From contig NZ_SOEY01000028.1 of assembly GCF_004402535.1 (NCBI RefSeq), forward strand, positions 327,538 through 391,537: a stretch of DNA of 64,000 nucleotides, given 5' to 3'. Below are positions 1-9,175 of this stretch, in pieces. Within the stretch, counting starts at the first letter, position 1. Each line of letters opens with the position of its first letter. Both the position numbers and the translations under genes were made by a program. The notes under the pieces were generated by a model. That model saw only the letters and a program-made list of their open reading frames with translations, was not told the origin of the DNA and did not search any database. The DNA comes from Cryobacterium glaciale. GTDB lineage: Bacteria; Actinomycetota; Actinomycetes; Actinomycetales; Microbacteriaceae.

Positions 1-299
1 TTCCACGGGCTGACCAGTGCGTAGCCGAGAATCTGACCGGCCGGCGATACGGCAACGATGAACGGCATGCCCTGCTTGTTCAGGTAATAGAACTTGTCGC
101 GCCACTCGGTGAGGGTCATGGCATCTTCGTCGAACGTGACGGTGCTGTTGGCGACGTAATAGTTGTAGATCTCGCGAATGTGCGGCAGGTCGGTCGCCCG
201 CACCTCGCGCATCTCGTATTCGAACGGCGCCTCGGCCGCAATCTCCGGCCGCAGGTGGCGGGGCAGCCGACGACGAGGCTCGTACTCTTCCTCAAGCAC
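1..299 (-). CDS. GNAT-family N-acetyltransferase, partial
   Basis: About 99 N-terminal codons of an acetyltransferase are visible; the C-terminus lies beyond the window edge. After a charged leader, residues about 30-95 follow the start of the GNAT fold, with [17 protein letters not shown] and a beta-strand pair ending [12 protein letters not shown]. This resembles the phosphinothricin/methionine-sulfoximine acetyltransferase subgroup, which transfers acetyl from acetyl-CoA to small amines. The acetyl-CoA-binding R/QxxGxG/A loop is not in the window, so substrate and activity cannot be judged. The GTG start at 299 overlaps the end of ung by 8 bases, implying translational coupling as the last visible gene of a four-gene operon. 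Confidence 0.8.
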   Translation of the reverse strand, partial: MLEEEYEPRRRLPRHLRPEIAAEAPFEYEMREVRATDLPHIREIYNYYVANSTVTFDEDAMTLTEWRDKFYYLNKQGMPFIVAVSPAGQILGYALVSPW

Positions 300-1014
300 C
301 GGGCACTCCCCTTTCTGGTTGGTTCCAGATTACCGGAAGCGCCCAGGCAACCGGCGCCGCCCCCTGCTCGGTCAGAATAAGGTTGGCCCGGCTGAACGGC
401 GCCGCGCCGAAGAATCCGCGACGGGCCGACAATGGGCTCGGGTGCGCCGACTCGAGCACGGGTGTGTCACCGAGCAGGGGCTTCAGCGCGCCGGCATCCT
501 TGCCCCAGAGAATTGCCACGAGCGGACGCTGCCGCTCCACCAGCGCACGAATCGCCTGGTCGGTCACCGCTTCCCAGCCGTGCCGTCGATGCGATCCGGC
601 CGCGCCCGAGCGCACGCTGAGCACCCGGTTGAGCAGCAGCACGCCCTGGTCGGACCAGGCCGAGAGGTCACCGTGCTGCGGGCGTGGCAGGCCGAGGTCG
701 GTACCCAGCTCGGTGTAGATGTTGCCGAGGCTGCGCGGCAGCGGCCGTACGTCGGCGTTGACGGCGAAGGCCAGGCCGATCGGATGTCCTGGGGTCGGGT
801 ACGGATCCTGCCCGACGATGAGCACCCGCACGGCGTCGAACGGCTGGCGGAACGTGCGCAGCAGGTGCTCCGGTGCCGGCAACACCTCGTGCCCGGCGGC
901 CCGTTCGCTCGCCAGGAACGCGCCGACCCTGGCCAGGTCATCGGCCACGGGGGCGAGTGCCTGCGCCCAGCCCGGGTCGATCTCGCCGCTGGCCGCGAGG
1001 ACATCGAGGTTCAC
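292..1014 (-). CDS. ung: Uracil-DNA glycosylase, family 1
   Basis: Removes uracil from DNA by hydrolysing the N-glycosidic bond, starting base excision repair in the cytoplasm. The 240-residue protein has the normal family-1 length and motifs: GQDPYP (about 68-73, catalytic Asp70), LLLNR (126-130, with the Asn that recognises uracil) and HPSPLS (191-196, catalytic His191 and the DNA-intercalation loop). Pro replaces the His of the E. coli GQDPYH motif, which I believe is common in actinobacteria. It lies 7 bases after the S51-like gene and overlaps the GNAT gene by 8 bases. Family assignment is secure. Confidence 0.96.
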   Translation of the reverse strand: MNLDVLAASGEIDPGWAQALAPVADDLARVGAFLASERAAGHEVLPAPEHLLRTFRQPFDAVRVLIVGQDPYPTPGHPIGLAFAVNADVRPLPRSLGNIYTELGTDLGLPRPQHGDLSAWSDQGVLLLNRVLSVRSGAAGSHRRHGWEAVTDQAIRALVERQRPLVAILWGKDAGALKPLLGDTPVLESAHPSPLSARRGFFGAAPFSRANLILTEQGAAPVAWALPVIWNQPERGVPGA

Positions 1015-1021
1015 GAGCGAC

Positions 1022-1729
1022 TCAGGCGCCGATGGTGCTCACGAGCACGCCTCCGTCGGCCTGGCTGACCTTCCAAATGCTGCCGGCACCGAGAACGCGG
1101 AGGGCACCCTCGCCGATCACGAGCACGGTATTCTCGTCGATGGCGAGGCCGCCATCGACGAGGCCGGCCTCGGTCGCCGCGATCAGGCGGGACAGGCTGC
1201 CGGACTGGGCGGCGTGCACGTCGACCGTGACGTCGAGCAGGCCGATGCCCTGGGCGAGGGTGATCTCGTCGAGCCCCTCAGAGACGTCTTCGGGCGTGAC
1301 CTCGACCCCGCCGATGCGCCAGCCGCCGATCAGGGCGCGTTCGGCGGCGATCATCGCGCCGGCCGAGAAGCCGAGGTAGGGCACGCCGGCCGAGACCTGG
1401 CGGCGAATCTCGCCGGCAATCGGCAGCAGCGCCGCGAGATAGTCGGGCGTCACGCCGCCGCCGATGACGATGCCGTCGACGGCGCCGAGAGCGGTGAGGG
1501 CTGCCGTGTCGCCGGGCGCGAGCACCGTGCGGCGGGTCTGCACGCTCACACCGAGCGACGCGGCGAGCTCGTCGGCGTGGGCGCTGCCCGGCCCGACGGT
1601 GATGATCGCCACGATCGGTTCATCGCGGCCGACCTGGCTGGCCTGAAAAGTGACCTCGGACAGGAAAGTTCCGAACACCTCGGCGTCGTGTACGGGGTCT
1701 CCCCCGCCGCCGACCAGGTGCACGCTCAC
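1022..1729 (-). CDS. Peptidase S51 / cyanophycinase-like protein
   Basis: A 235-residue protein of the type-1 glutamine-amidotransferase-like fold that includes dipeptidase E and cyanophycinase. The nucleophile elbow is GFSAGAM at about 120-126 with Ser122 as probable nucleophile, and an [12 protein letters not shown] segment lies upstream at about 87-98. Family members cleave Asp-X dipeptides or beta-aspartyl peptides; the substrate here is unknown. The GTG start overlaps the phosphoribosyltransferase stop as GTGA. I see no signal peptide, so it is probably cytoplasmic. The fold and nucleophile are clear from sequence, while a peptidase activity is inference. Confidence 0.8.
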   Translation of the reverse strand: MSVHLVGGGGDPVHDAEVFGTFLSEVTFQASQVGRDEPIVAIITVGPGSAHADELAASLGVSVQTRRTVLAPGDTAALTALGAVDGIVIGGGVTPDYLAALLPIAGEIRRQVSAGVPYLGFSAGAMIAAERALIGGWRIGGVEVTPEDVSEGLDEITLAQGIGLLDVTVDVHAAQSGSLSRLIAATEAGLVDGGLAIDENTVLVIGEGALRVLGAGSIWKVSQADGGVLVSTIGA

Positions 1730-2289
1730 GCCGTGACCTCAGCAGCCAGGTCGGCGAGCGCTTCGGGCGCGATTGTCTCGGGGGCGCCCGGAACCGGCGG
1801 CAGCGCCGACCAGGGGAACACGATCCACTTGTCGGTTTCGCGCCAGGTGAAATCGGGCACGTGCACGGTGCGCGGCTTGGTATAGAGCGTCGCGGTGCGC
1901 ACCTCCATCGCGGTTTCGCCGAGCAGGCGCATGACGAGCGCGAGGGTGTGGCCGGAGTCGGAGACGTCGTCGACGAGCAGCACCCGTTTGCCGGCGAGGG
2001 CCGGGGCGTCGAGCATCGGGGCCGACAGCACGGGTTCCGGCAGGCGTTCGTCGATGCCGGTGTAGAACTCCACGTTGATGCTGCCGCAGTTCTTGGTGCC
2101 GAGCGCGTACGACACGGCGCCGGCCAGCAGCAGGCCGCCGCGGGCGATGGCGATCACGACATCCGGGTGAAAACCGCTCTCCCGCACCCGCACGGCCAGC
2201 TCGCGCGACGCCGCGGCGAAGTCGGTCCACTGCAGAATTTCGCGGTCGAGCACGGATGGTGTGGGCACAGCCTCGGCATCAGGTGTCAT
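1726..2289 (-). CDS. Phosphoribosyltransferase (purine PRT-like)
   Basis: A 187-residue type-I phosphoribosyltransferase. The PRPP-binding signature VLLVDDVSDSGHT is at about 103-115, and VVIAIARGGLLLAG (about 44-57) is the PPi-binding loop region. Such proteins transfer ribose-5-phosphate from PRPP to a purine base, and the shape is closest to xanthine/hypoxanthine PRTs; the base specificity cannot be read from the sequence. It is the first gene of the operon with the S51-like gene, ung and the GNAT gene. The ATG at 2289 was chosen because the conserved region begins about 15 residues later. Confidence 0.82.
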   Translation of the reverse strand: MTPDAEAVPTPSVLDREILQWTDFAAASRELAVRVRESGFHPDVVIAIARGGLLLAGAVSYALGTKNCGSINVEFYTGIDERLPEPVLSAPMLDAPALAGKRVLLVDDVSDSGHTLALVMRLLGETAMEVRTATLYTKPRTVHVPDFTWRETDKWIVFPWSALPPVPGAPETIAPEALADLAAEVTA

Positions 2290-2338
2290 CCGTCAATGCT
2301 AGCGACGATCCACAGCACCCCGTTCCGATCGGCGCAAA

Positions 2339-2374
2339 CGGATGCTGCGCGACCGGCCGGCCGCGCAGCATCCG
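2339..2374 (-). terminator. Strong hairpin terminator after prpC
   Basis: A perfect 13-bp inverted repeat, CGGATGCTGCGCG (2339-2351) and CGCGCAGCATCCG (2362-2374), with a 10-base loop. It lies 15 bases after the prpC stop on the transcribed strand and before the phosphoribosyltransferase gene, so it probably ends the prp operon. There is no T-tract, which is usual for actinobacterial terminators. Both arms carry the window's over-represented GCATCCGCT/AACGGATGC motif. Confidence 0.75.
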
Positions 2375-2388
2375 CTCGGGAGGGAACG

Positions 2389-3528
2389 CTACGGAACCTG
2401 GCGCTGGTCGACGCCGTTGTAGGCGGACAGCGGGCGGATGAGCGCGTTGCTCTTCTTTTGCTCCATGATGTGCGCGGTCCACCCGGTGATGCGCGCCGCG
2501 ACGAAGAGGGGCGTGAAGGTGAGGGTGTCAAAGCCCATCAGATGGTAGGCCGGGCCCGAGGGGTAGTCGAGGTTCGGCAGGATCGCCTTGCGGGTGGTCA
2601 TCGCCGTCTCGAGGGCTTCGTAGAGTTCGAGCAGTTCCGGCTTCTGGTAGTGCTGGGCCAGGGTGACGAGCGAGGCCCGCATGGTCGGCACCCGTGAGTC
2701 GCCGCTCTTATAGACGCGGTGTCCGAAGCCCATGATCTTGCGCTTCTCAGCGAGGGCCTGTTCGAGCCACGGTTCGGCCCGCGCGGCCGAGCCGGTTTCG
2801 AGGCCGATCTCGGTGAAGGTGTGCATGACGGCCTCGTTGGCACCGCCGTGCAGGGCTCCCTTGAGCGCTCCGACCGCGCCGGTCACGGCCGAATACAGGT
2901 CGGACAGGGTCGAGGTGATGACCCGGGCGGTGAAGGTCGACGCGTTGAAGGAGTGCTCCGCGTAGAGGATCATCGATACGTCGAAGGCGTTCACGACGAC
3001 GAGTTCTGGCACCTCGCCGAAGGCCATGTGCAGAAAGTTCGCCGAGTAGCCGAGGTCGTCGCGCGGTTCGACCAGGTCAAGGCCGTGGCGGCGACGCTGG
3101 TCGTAGGAGACGATGGCGGGCAGCTGGGCGAACAGGCGAATCGACTTGGCGAGGTCGGATTCCGCCGACGGGTTTTCGGCGTCGGGGTCGCTCGCGCCGA
3201 TGACGCTCACCGCGGTGCGCACGACATCCATCGGGTGGGCGGTCAGCGGCAGCTCGTCGATGATGCGTTTGATCACCGGGCTGAGGTGACGCAGCGAGCG
3301 TTCGCGGGCTTCGAAATCGGCGAGCTGCTGGTCGTCGGGAAGTTCGCCGTGCCAGAGCAGGTAGGCGACCTCTTCGAAGCTCTTCTTCGCCGCGAGCTCC
3401 TGCACGGGGTAGCCGCGGTAGAGCAGCGAGTTGGTCTCCGGATTGACCTTGGAGACCGCGGTCGTATCGACGATGACGCCGGTGAGTCCTTTATAAACGT
3501 GGGGTTCCACCGTTTGGATGTCAGACAT
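2389..3528 (-). CDS. prpC: 2-methylcitrate synthase / citrate synthase
   Basis: Condenses propionyl-CoA (or acetyl-CoA) with oxaloacetate to give 2-methylcitrate, the entry step of the methylcitrate cycle in the cytoplasm. The 379-residue length is typical of the short type-II-like PrpC group. Conserved segments include EHSFNAS (191-197), LHGGANEA (226-233) and GFGHRVYK (267-274), containing the substrate and catalytic histidines, and LDYPSGPAYH further on with the catalytic Asp. It is the last gene of the GntR-prpD-prpB-prpC operon, 9 bases after prpB, and is followed by a strong hairpin. Gene context favours 2-methylcitrate synthase over a housekeeping citrate synthase. Confidence 0.95.
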   Translation of the reverse strand: MSDIQTVEPHVYKGLTGVIVDTTAVSKVNPETNSLLYRGYPVQELAAKKSFEEVAYLLWHGELPDDQQLADFEARERSLRHLSPVIKRIIDELPLTAHPMDVVRTAVSVIGASDPDAENPSAESDLAKSIRLFAQLPAIVSYDQRRRHGLDLVEPRDDLGYSANFLHMAFGEVPELVVVNAFDVSMILYAEHSFNASTFTARVITSTLSDLYSAVTGAVGALKGALHGGANEAVMHTFTEIGLETGSAARAEPWLEQALAEKRKIMGFGHRVYKSGDSRVPTMRASLVTLAQHYQKPELLELYEALETAMTTRKAILPNLDYPSGPAYHLMGFDTLTFTPLFVAARITGWTAHIMEQKKSNALIRPLSAYNGVDQRQVP

Positions 3529-3537
3529 GGTGCTCCT

Positions 3538-4467
3538 TTAGACCTGCGTCGAACTGGACGTCGAAATGTGCGGGTTCAGCGTGAAATCGAAGATACCCGA
3601 ATCGAACTGGCTGTACGACGCATAGTCGAGCAACTCGTACAGGTCGGCCCGGTGCTGCATCTCTGGCAGCATCGTGGTGAGCGAGCCGTGCTGTTCGATC
3701 GCGTCGAGTCCGCGCGCGGCGGAACCCATCGCGAGGCGCAGCAGCGACACCGGAAAGATCACGAGATTCATTCCCACGTTCTCGAGCTGCTGCACCGTGT
3801 ACAGCTCACCCTTGCCGAACTCGGTCATGTTCGCCAAAATCGGCACCGATACGGCCGCCCGAATGGTCTCGAACTCGGCCAGGCTGCCCATCGCCTCGGG
3901 GAAGATCGCGTCGGCCCCGGCGTCCTGCAGCTGCTTCGCACGCGTCACGGCCGCGTCCAGCCCGTCAACGGCACGGATGTCCGTGCGCGCCATTACGAGA
4001 AAGTTCGGGTCACGCCGAGCGTCGACCGCCGCGCGGATGCGCTTGATCGCGGTGTCGGCGTCCACGACCTGCTTGCCGTCGAGGTGACCGCAGCGCTTCG
4101 GGTTGATTTGGTCCTCGATGTGCATGCCGGCGAGGCCCGCATCCTCGAGGGTCTGGATCGTGCGCGCCACGTTCATCGGCTCGCCGAAGCCGGTGTCGGC
4201 GTCGACGATCGCCGGCAGGTCGGTCATGCGGGCGATCTGCTGCGACCGGCCGGCCACCTCGGTGAGGGTGGTCAGGCCGATGTCGGGCAGGCCGAGGTCG
4301 GCCGAGAGTACGGCGCCCGAAATGTAGACGCCCTCGAACCCCTTCTGCTGGATCAGCTTGGCCGAGAGCGGGTTGAAGGCGCCGGGGTAGCGCAGGATCG
4401 TGCCGCTCGACAGGCCGGCCCGCAGGGCACTGCGCTTGTCGGCGGCCGTGGCCTTGGCATACAGCAT
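3538..4467 (-). CDS. prpB: Methylisocitrate lyase
   Basis: Cleaves 2-methylisocitrate to pyruvate and succinate, the last step of the methylcitrate cycle. The 309-residue protein has the ICL/PEPM phosphoenolpyruvate-mutase-like barrel with DADTGFG (about 89-95, Mg-binding), HIEDQ (116-120) and the catalytic-loop motif KRCGH (124-128). The frame stays open upstream to 4827, but the proper start is the ATG at 4467, which shares one base with the prpD stop (TAATG), a sign of translational coupling. Family length and the start of homology agree with this choice. Confidence 0.96.
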   Translation of the reverse strand: MLYAKATAADKRSALRAGLSSGTILRYPGAFNPLSAKLIQQKGFEGVYISGAVLSADLGLPDIGLTTLTEVAGRSQQIARMTDLPAIVDADTGFGEPMNVARTIQTLEDAGLAGMHIEDQINPKRCGHLDGKQVVDADTAIKRIRAAVDARRDPNFLVMARTDIRAVDGLDAAVTRAKQLQDAGADAIFPEAMGSLAEFETIRAAVSVPILANMTEFGKGELYTVQQLENVGMNLVIFPVSLLRLAMGSAARGLDAIEQHGSLTTMLPEMQHRADLYELLDYASYSQFDSGIFDFTLNPHISTSSSTQV

Positions 4468-6002
4468 TAGAAGATGCCGTTCGGGGTGGCGATCGTCTCG
4501 AGCAGTCCCGGCTTGGCCACGATGGTCAGGCCGCCGAGGTCGGCGCCGCCCAGCTCGGGGAGGCGCTGCGCCAGGGCGAGGAAGCGTTCGATCTGGGATT
4601 CCTCCATCACCGGCGCGGCCAGGGTGCGGAACTTGTTGATGTACTCGGCGCGGGCGAACGGTCGAGCGCCGAGCGGATGCGCATCGGCCACGGCGATCTC
4701 GTCGACCAGGCGGTTTCCGTTGGCCAGCTCGATTTCCACGCGACCGCCAAAGGCCTTCTCGGCCGGGTCGAGGGAGTGGTAGCGGCGCGTCCACTCCTGG
4801 TCTTCGGTCGTGGTGACGGTGTTCCACAGGGCGATCGTGTCGGGGCGACCGGCACGCTCCGGACTGTAGGAGTCGACGTGGTTCCAGCTGCCGTCCTGCA
4901 GCGCCACCGTGAAGATGTAGGGAATGGAGTGGTCGAGGGTTTCGCGGCTCGCGGTGGGATCGTACTTCTGCGGGTCGTTGGCGCCGGAGCCGATCACGTA
5001 GTGCGTGTGGTGGCTGGTGTGGAGACGGACGCTCTTAATGGCACCGGCCACGAGCAGTTCGGGGTGTTCGTTGTGCAGCTTGCGCGCGAGGTCGATCCAC
5101 GCCTGGGCCTGGTATTCGGCCGAATGCTCCTTGGTGTAGCTGTCGAGAATGGCGCGCTTGATACTGCCAGCCGCGGGCAGCGACACGTCGTAGGCGGCGT
5201 CGGGGCCGTCGAGCAGCCAGGCGATGACGCCGTCCTCACCCTCGTAGATCGGGGTCGGGCTGGTCTCGCCGCGCAGCGCACGGTCGACGGCTTCGACCGC
5301 CATCTTGCCGGCGAACGCGGGGGCGTGGGCCTTCCAGCTGGAGATTTCACCCTTGCGCGACTGGCGGGTCGCGGTCGTGGTGTGCAGCGCCTGGCCGACG
5401 GCCTGAAAGATGGTCTCCTTGTCCAGGCCGAGCAGGGTTCCGATGCCGGCGGCGACCGACGGGCCGAGGTGGGCGACGTGGTCGATCTTGTGCGCGTGCA
5501 GGCTGATCGATTTCACGAGGTCGATCTGGATCTCATAGCCGGTGGCGATGCCGCGGATCAGGGCGCTGCCGGTCAGTCCGCGGGACGCGGCGAGGTGCTG
5601 AGCGACGGCAACGATCGGCGGGATATTGTCGCCGGGGTGCGAGTATTCGGCGGCCAGGAAGGTGTCGTGGTAGTCCAGTTCACGCACGGCGACGCCGTTG
5701 GCCCAGGCCGCCCATTCCGGGGACACCCGGCGGGCGGGCGCGAGGCCGAACACGGTCGCTCCGTCGCCACCGTTGGAACGCGGGTGCGCGAGTGCCTGGG
5801 ATCGAGCGGCGATCACCGGGCGACGGGTCAGGCTGGCCGCGGCCACGGAAGCGTTGTCGATCACGCGGTTGATGACCATTTCGGTCACTTCCTCGGAGAC
5901 CGGGGCGGGGTCGGCGGCGACCTCGGCGATCTTCCAGGCCAGCTGGTCCTCGCGGGCCAGATTCTCGTCGCTCTTGTGAACTCGAACGTGATGAAGCTGC
6001 AC
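4467..6002 (-). CDS. prpD: 2-methylcitrate dehydratase (MmgE/PrpD family)
   Basis: Dehydrates 2-methylcitrate to 2-methyl-cis-aconitate in the methylcitrate cycle. The 511-residue protein covers the full MmgE/PrpD family, opening with a [18 protein letters not shown] region and including [18 protein letters not shown] (about 115-132), typical of PrpD. Hydration of 2-methyl-cis-aconitate to 2-methylisocitrate normally needs an aconitase, which is not in this window. It is the first catabolic gene after the regulator (14-base gap) and overlaps prpB by one base. Confidence 0.95.
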   Translation of the reverse strand: MQLHHVRVHKSDENLAREDQLAWKIAEVAADPAPVSEEVTEMVINRVIDNASVAAASLTRRPVIAARSQALAHPRSNGGDGATVFGLAPARRVSPEWAAWANGVAVRELDYHDTFLAAEYSHPGDNIPPIVAVAQHLAASRGLTGSALIRGIATGYEIQIDLVKSISLHAHKIDHVAHLGPSVAAGIGTLLGLDKETIFQAVGQALHTTTATRQSRKGEISSWKAHAPAFAGKMAVEAVDRALRGETSPTPIYEGEDGVIAWLLDGPDAAYDVSLPAAGSIKRAILDSYTKEHSAEYQAQAWIDLARKLHNEHPELLVAGAIKSVRLHTSHHTHYVIGSGANDPQKYDPTASRETLDHSIPYIFTVALQDGSWNHVDSYSPERAGRPDTIALWNTVTTTEDQEWTRRYHSLDPAEKAFGGRVEIELANGNRLVDEIAVADAHPLGARPFARAEYINKFRTLAAPVMEESQIERFLALAQRLPELGGADLGGLTIVAKPGLLETIATPNGIF

Positions 6003-6016
6003 TGTGGATCCCTTCG

Positions 6017-6712
6017 TTAGTCGGCCGCAGTCGTTGATCGACTGCTGACCGAGTCCTCATCGATCGCCGCGAGGACGCTCAGGAGGCTTTGGTGAAGATG
6101 AATATGGGTGGCATGGGCTGCCAGCGACGGGTCGCCGGCAATGATGGCGTCGATAATCAGCAGATGCTCCGCCGCTGCGGCACGCAGCCGCAGCGGATTT
6201 CTACGGGCGAGCCGACGGATACGGGCCAGGTGGGTGCGTACGGCGCGCAGGGCGCCGACGAGAAAGGGGTTTTCGACGGCGGCGTCGACGGCGTCTTCGA
6301 GTTCGTCAATCAGCACGTAGTAACGGTGCACCCCAAGGTCGCCCTGCTCCAGAAGGTTCGGCGCAGTGAGGAAAGCATCGCGCAGTTCCTGGAACGGCGC
6401 GGGATCACGCCGTGTCGCGGCCAGGCGAATGGCCTGCACCTCGAGCGCCTGTCGCAGCTCATACAGCTCGGAGATGCTGTCGACGGAGATGTCGGTCACT
6501 TCGAAGCCGCGCCCCCGACGGCCGACGACGAGGCCGTCGGCGATCAATCGGGCCACTGCTTCTCGCAACGGGGTGCGGGAGACACCGATGCGCTCGGCCT
6601 GTTCCACTTCGAGCAGGGCGGCGCCCGGGGCGAGGAGTCCGTTCAGGATCTCCCCGCGCAGCTGACGATACGCCCGCTCGCTGGCGCGAAGCGGTACGTC
6701 TAACCCCAACAT
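6017..6712 (-). CDS. GntR-family (FCD) regulator of the propionate module
   Basis: A 231-residue regulator with an N-terminal winged helix-turn-helix (about 5-70, with [18 protein letters not shown] as the recognition region) and a C-terminal all-helical FCD ligand domain (about 80-215) with histidines at HRYYVLIDE and AEHL likely to help bind metal or carboxylate. The ATG at 6712 is preferred: the conserved part begins at [15 protein letters not shown], and an upstream ATG at 6751 would place the TGTATACA operator inside the gene. It heads the prpD-prpB-prpC operon. Repression relieved by propionate, methylcitrate or a CoA ester is inferred from position, not shown. Confidence 0.87.
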   Translation of the reverse strand: MLGLDVPLRASERAYRQLRGEILNGLLAPGAALLEVEQAERIGVSRTPLREAVARLIADGLVVGRRGRGFEVTDISVDSISELYELRQALEVQAIRLAATRRDPAPFQELRDAFLTAPNLLEQGDLGVHRYYVLIDELEDAVDAAVENPFLVGALRAVRTHLARIRRLARRNPLRLRAAAAEHLLIIDAIIAGDPSLAAHATHIHLHQSLLSVLAAIDEDSVSSRSTTAAD

Positions 6713-6721
6713 TGCGGTTTC

Positions 6722-6729
6722 TGTATACA
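6722..6729. promoter_or_regulatory. Operator-like palindrome, copy 1
   Basis: The perfect 8-bp palindrome TGTATACA contains the GT..AC core expected of GntR-family operators. It lies 10 bases upstream of the chosen start of the GntR gene. An identical copy lies 63 bp away (6785-6792) near prpE. A weak promoter for the minus-strand operon, TTGCAT at 6768-6763 with TAGGAT or AATAGG near 6745-6738, would place this box about at the transcription start. Confidence 0.6.
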
Positions 6730-6784
6730 CAAGAGCGATCCTATTCCACATTGCTGGGTTATATGCAATACTTCAACCACTCTT

Positions 6785-6792
6785 TGTATACA
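6785..6792. promoter_or_regulatory. Operator-like palindrome, copy 2
   Basis: A second TGTATACA palindrome, 27 bases upstream of the preferred prpE start. The 63-bp spacing from copy 1 equals six turns of B-DNA, so both boxes face the same side of the helix. A regulator dimer pair could therefore bridge the divergent promoters by looping or cooperative binding (inference). Confidence 0.6.
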
Positions 6793-6818
6793 GAGACTCT
6801 TCGATGGAGAAGGTAGAC

Positions 6819-8747
6819 ATGAACGGCGAATCAGGTGGGGGCTACCGGGAGACCTGGCGACGCAGCATCTCGTCGCCGGAGGACTTCTGGCTGGAAGCCG
6901 CCGCGGGCATCGACTGGGTCACGCAGCCGACGAGAGCCCTGGCGGCAGACGGCCCGGCGACCGGTAGCTGGTTCCCCGGGGGAACGCTCAACACGAGCTA
7001 CAACGCCCTCGACCGTCACGTCCTGGCCGGTCGGGGCGCTCACACGGCACTGATCTACGACTCGGCCATGACCGGTACCCGGGTTCAGCTGAGCTACCTC
7101 GATCTGCTCGGCCGCGTCGCCAAATTCGCCGGCGCCCTGCGCGCCAACGGCGTCGGCACCGGCGACCGCGTCATCATCTACCTGCCGATGATTCCCGAAG
7201 CGGTCGTCGCCATGCTCGCCTGCGCGCGCATCGGTGCGGTGCACTCGGTCGTGTTCGGCGGGTTCGCGGCCACAGAGCTGGCCGTGCGCATCGACGACGC
7301 CCGCCCGAGTGTCATCGTCACGGCGTCGGGCGGGCTGGAACCGGGCCGTACGGTGGAATACCTTCCGCTGGTCGAAAAAGCACTGGCGCTCAGCCAGGGC
7401 TCGGTCCACACCGTCATCGTGCGTAACCGCGAGAGCATTCCCGGTTCGGCGGCGGACTACCAGGGCCGTTCCGAAACGGATGTGAACTGGCTGGACTGGG
7501 CCGACGAGGAAGCGAAAGCGGCGCCGGCCGACCCGGTCGCCCTCCGCTCCGACGACCCGCTGTACGTTCTCTACACCTCCGGCACGACGGGTAAGCCCAA
7601 GGGCATCATCCGGGACAACGGCGGCCACGCCGTCGCCCTGAACTGGTCGATGCGCAACGTCTACGACGTGGGACCTGGTGACGTCTACTGGGCGGCCTCC
7701 GATGTCGGTTGGGTGGTCGGGCATTCCTATATCGTCTACGCACCGCTTTTGGCCGGGGCGACCACGGTCATCTACGAGGGCAAACCCATCGGAACCCCGG
7801 ATGCCGGCGCGTTCTGGCGCGTCGTGGATGACTACAAGGTCAAGGTGTTGTTCACCGCACCGACCGCCATTCGCGCGATCCGCCGCGTCGACCCCGACCT
7901 GCTCGAACTGAAGAATCACGACGTGTCGAGCCTGACCAGCCTGTTCCTGGCCGGTGAACGCCTCGACCCGGAAACCTTCCACTGGGCCAATAACGGGCTG
8001 CACTGCCCGGTCGTCGACCACTGGTGGCAGACCGAGACCGGCTGGGCGATCTGCGCCAACCTGCTCGGCATCGAAGAGTTGCCGACCAAGCCTGGCTCCG
8101 CCACCGTTCCGGTACCCGGTTATGACATCGCCATTCTGGATTCCAAGGGCAAGCCGATCGAGAAGGTCGGCAAGGACGGCAACATCGCCATCCGACTTCC
8201 GTTGCCGCCCGGAACCCTGCTCGGGATCTGGGGCAGCACGGAACGATTCACCAGTTCCTACCTCACCGCGTTTCCCGGCTACTACGCCACCGGAGACTCC
8301 GGTCATTTCGATTCCGACGGCTACCTGTTCGTGATGGGCCGCACCGACGACGTCATCAACGTTGCCGGGCACCGCTTGTCGACCGGCTCGCTCGAAGAGG
8401 TCCTCACGCTGCATCCGGCCGTCGCCGAGTGCGCGGTGCTCGGCGTGCACGACCCGCTCAAGGGTCAGCGTGCCGCTGGTTTCGTCACCCTCAAAGCCGG
8501 AAGCCATGTCGACCACGGCGTTCTCGCCGCAGAACTCGTCGCCCTCGTCCGGGAGCATGTCGGCCCGGTCGCAGCGTTTCGCGACGTCACCATACTCGAC
8601 CGACTGCCCAAAACGCGGTCGGGCAAGATTCTTCGCAAAACCATTCGGCAAATCGTCGACGGTGAAGAATATTCCGTTCCCCCCACCATCGAAGACCCCA
8701 CCGTTCTCGACGATCTGAAACGGGCGCTGTCAGCATCCGTTTCGTAA
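6819..8747 (+). CDS. prpE: Propionyl-CoA synthetase (acetyl-CoA synthetase family)
   Basis: Activates propionate (possibly acetate) to the acyl-CoA with ATP through an acyl-adenylate. The 642-residue protein has the ANL-superfamily ATP loop YTSGTTGKPKG (about 251-261), followed by IIRDNGGHAVAL, a sequence characteristic of PrpE; WWQTETGW in the adenylate pocket; and PKTRSGKILRK near the C-terminus with the conserved, acetylation-prone Lys. An ATG at 6804 is in frame, but the one at 6819 has a strong ribosome site (GGAGAAGG, 6806-6813) five bases upstream and is preferred. It is divergent from the prp operon and followed by a carboxylate uptake pair. Confidence 0.92.
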   Translation: MNGESGGGYRETWRRSISSPEDFWLEAAAGIDWVTQPTRALAADGPATGSWFPGGTLNTSYNALDRHVLAGRGAHTALIYDSAMTGTRVQLSYLDLLGRVAKFAGALRANGVGTGDRVIIYLPMIPEAVVAMLACARIGAVHSVVFGGFAATELAVRIDDARPSVIVTASGGLEPGRTVEYLPLVEKALALSQGSVHTVIVRNRESIPGSAADYQGRSETDVNWLDWADEEAKAAPADPVALRSDDPLYVLYTSGTTGKPKGIIRDNGGHAVALNWSMRNVYDVGPGDVYWAASDVGWVVGHSYIVYAPLLAGATTVIYEGKPIGTPDAGAFWRVVDDYKVKVLFTAPTAIRAIRRVDPDLLELKNHDVSSLTSLFLAGERLDPETFHWANNGLHCPVVDHWWQTETGWAICANLLGIEELPTKPGSATVPVPGYDIAILDSKGKPIEKVGKDGNIAIRLPLPPGTLLGIWGSTERFTSSYLTAFPGYYATGDSGHFDSDGYLFVMGRTDDVINVAGHRLSTGSLEEVLTLHPAVAECAVLGVHDPLKGQRAAGFVTLKAGSHVDHGVLAAELVALVREHVGPVAAFRDVTILDRLPKTRSGKILRKTIRQIVDGEEYSVPPTIEDPTVLDDLKRALSASVS

Positions 8748-8827
8748 CCCGGTCACGACCACGCCTCACCGCGCACCCACAAATTTTCTGAAATCCCCTA
8801 TTTTCGTCCCTGAGGCAAGGAGGCCCC

Positions 8828-9175
8828 ATGAGTGAAGCAGTGAAAGACGCCCCACCGAAGTCCACCATCGACTACGAGGCGTTTGAAAAGACTCCCCGTT
8901 TTCTCAAGCTGAAGCGCACCCGCAACAGGTTCGTCGTACCGATGGCCATCTTCTTCCTGGTCTGGTACATCGCGTACGTTCTCGCGGCCGCATACCTGCA
9001 CGACTTCATGGCGACGCCGGTGTTCGGCCGCATCAACATCGGGCTGCTCCTCGGGCTCGGCCAGTTCGTCACGACGTTCGCAATCACGATGACGTACGTG
9101 ACCTTCGCCAACCGCAAGATCGACCCCCGCACCGAAGAACTTCGCCTTGAACTCGAGCGGATGGAACAGCGATGA
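8828..9175 (+). CDS. DUF485-family small membrane protein
   Basis: A 115-residue inner-membrane protein with two hydrophobic helices (about 37-60 and 73-96) and a highly charged C-terminal tail. DUF485 proteins (YjcH in E. coli) are regularly encoded directly before ActP-type acetate symporters and are presumed accessory subunits; their biochemical role is not settled. A ribosome site AAGGAGG is well placed. Its stop overlaps the symporter start as ATGA, so the two should be made together. Confidence 0.88.
   Translation: MSEAVKDAPPKSTIDYEAFEKTPRFLKLKRTRNRFVVPMAIFFLVWYIAYVLAAAYLHDFMATPVFGRINIGLLLGLGQFVTTFAITMTYVTFANRKIDPRTEELRLELERMEQR

Noticed and set aside
6831..8651. A 606-codon minus-strand frame opposite prpE
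   Set aside because: Shadow of a high-GC gene: Arg/Asp/Gly-rich composition with no domain, while the plus-strand prpE has full family motifs.
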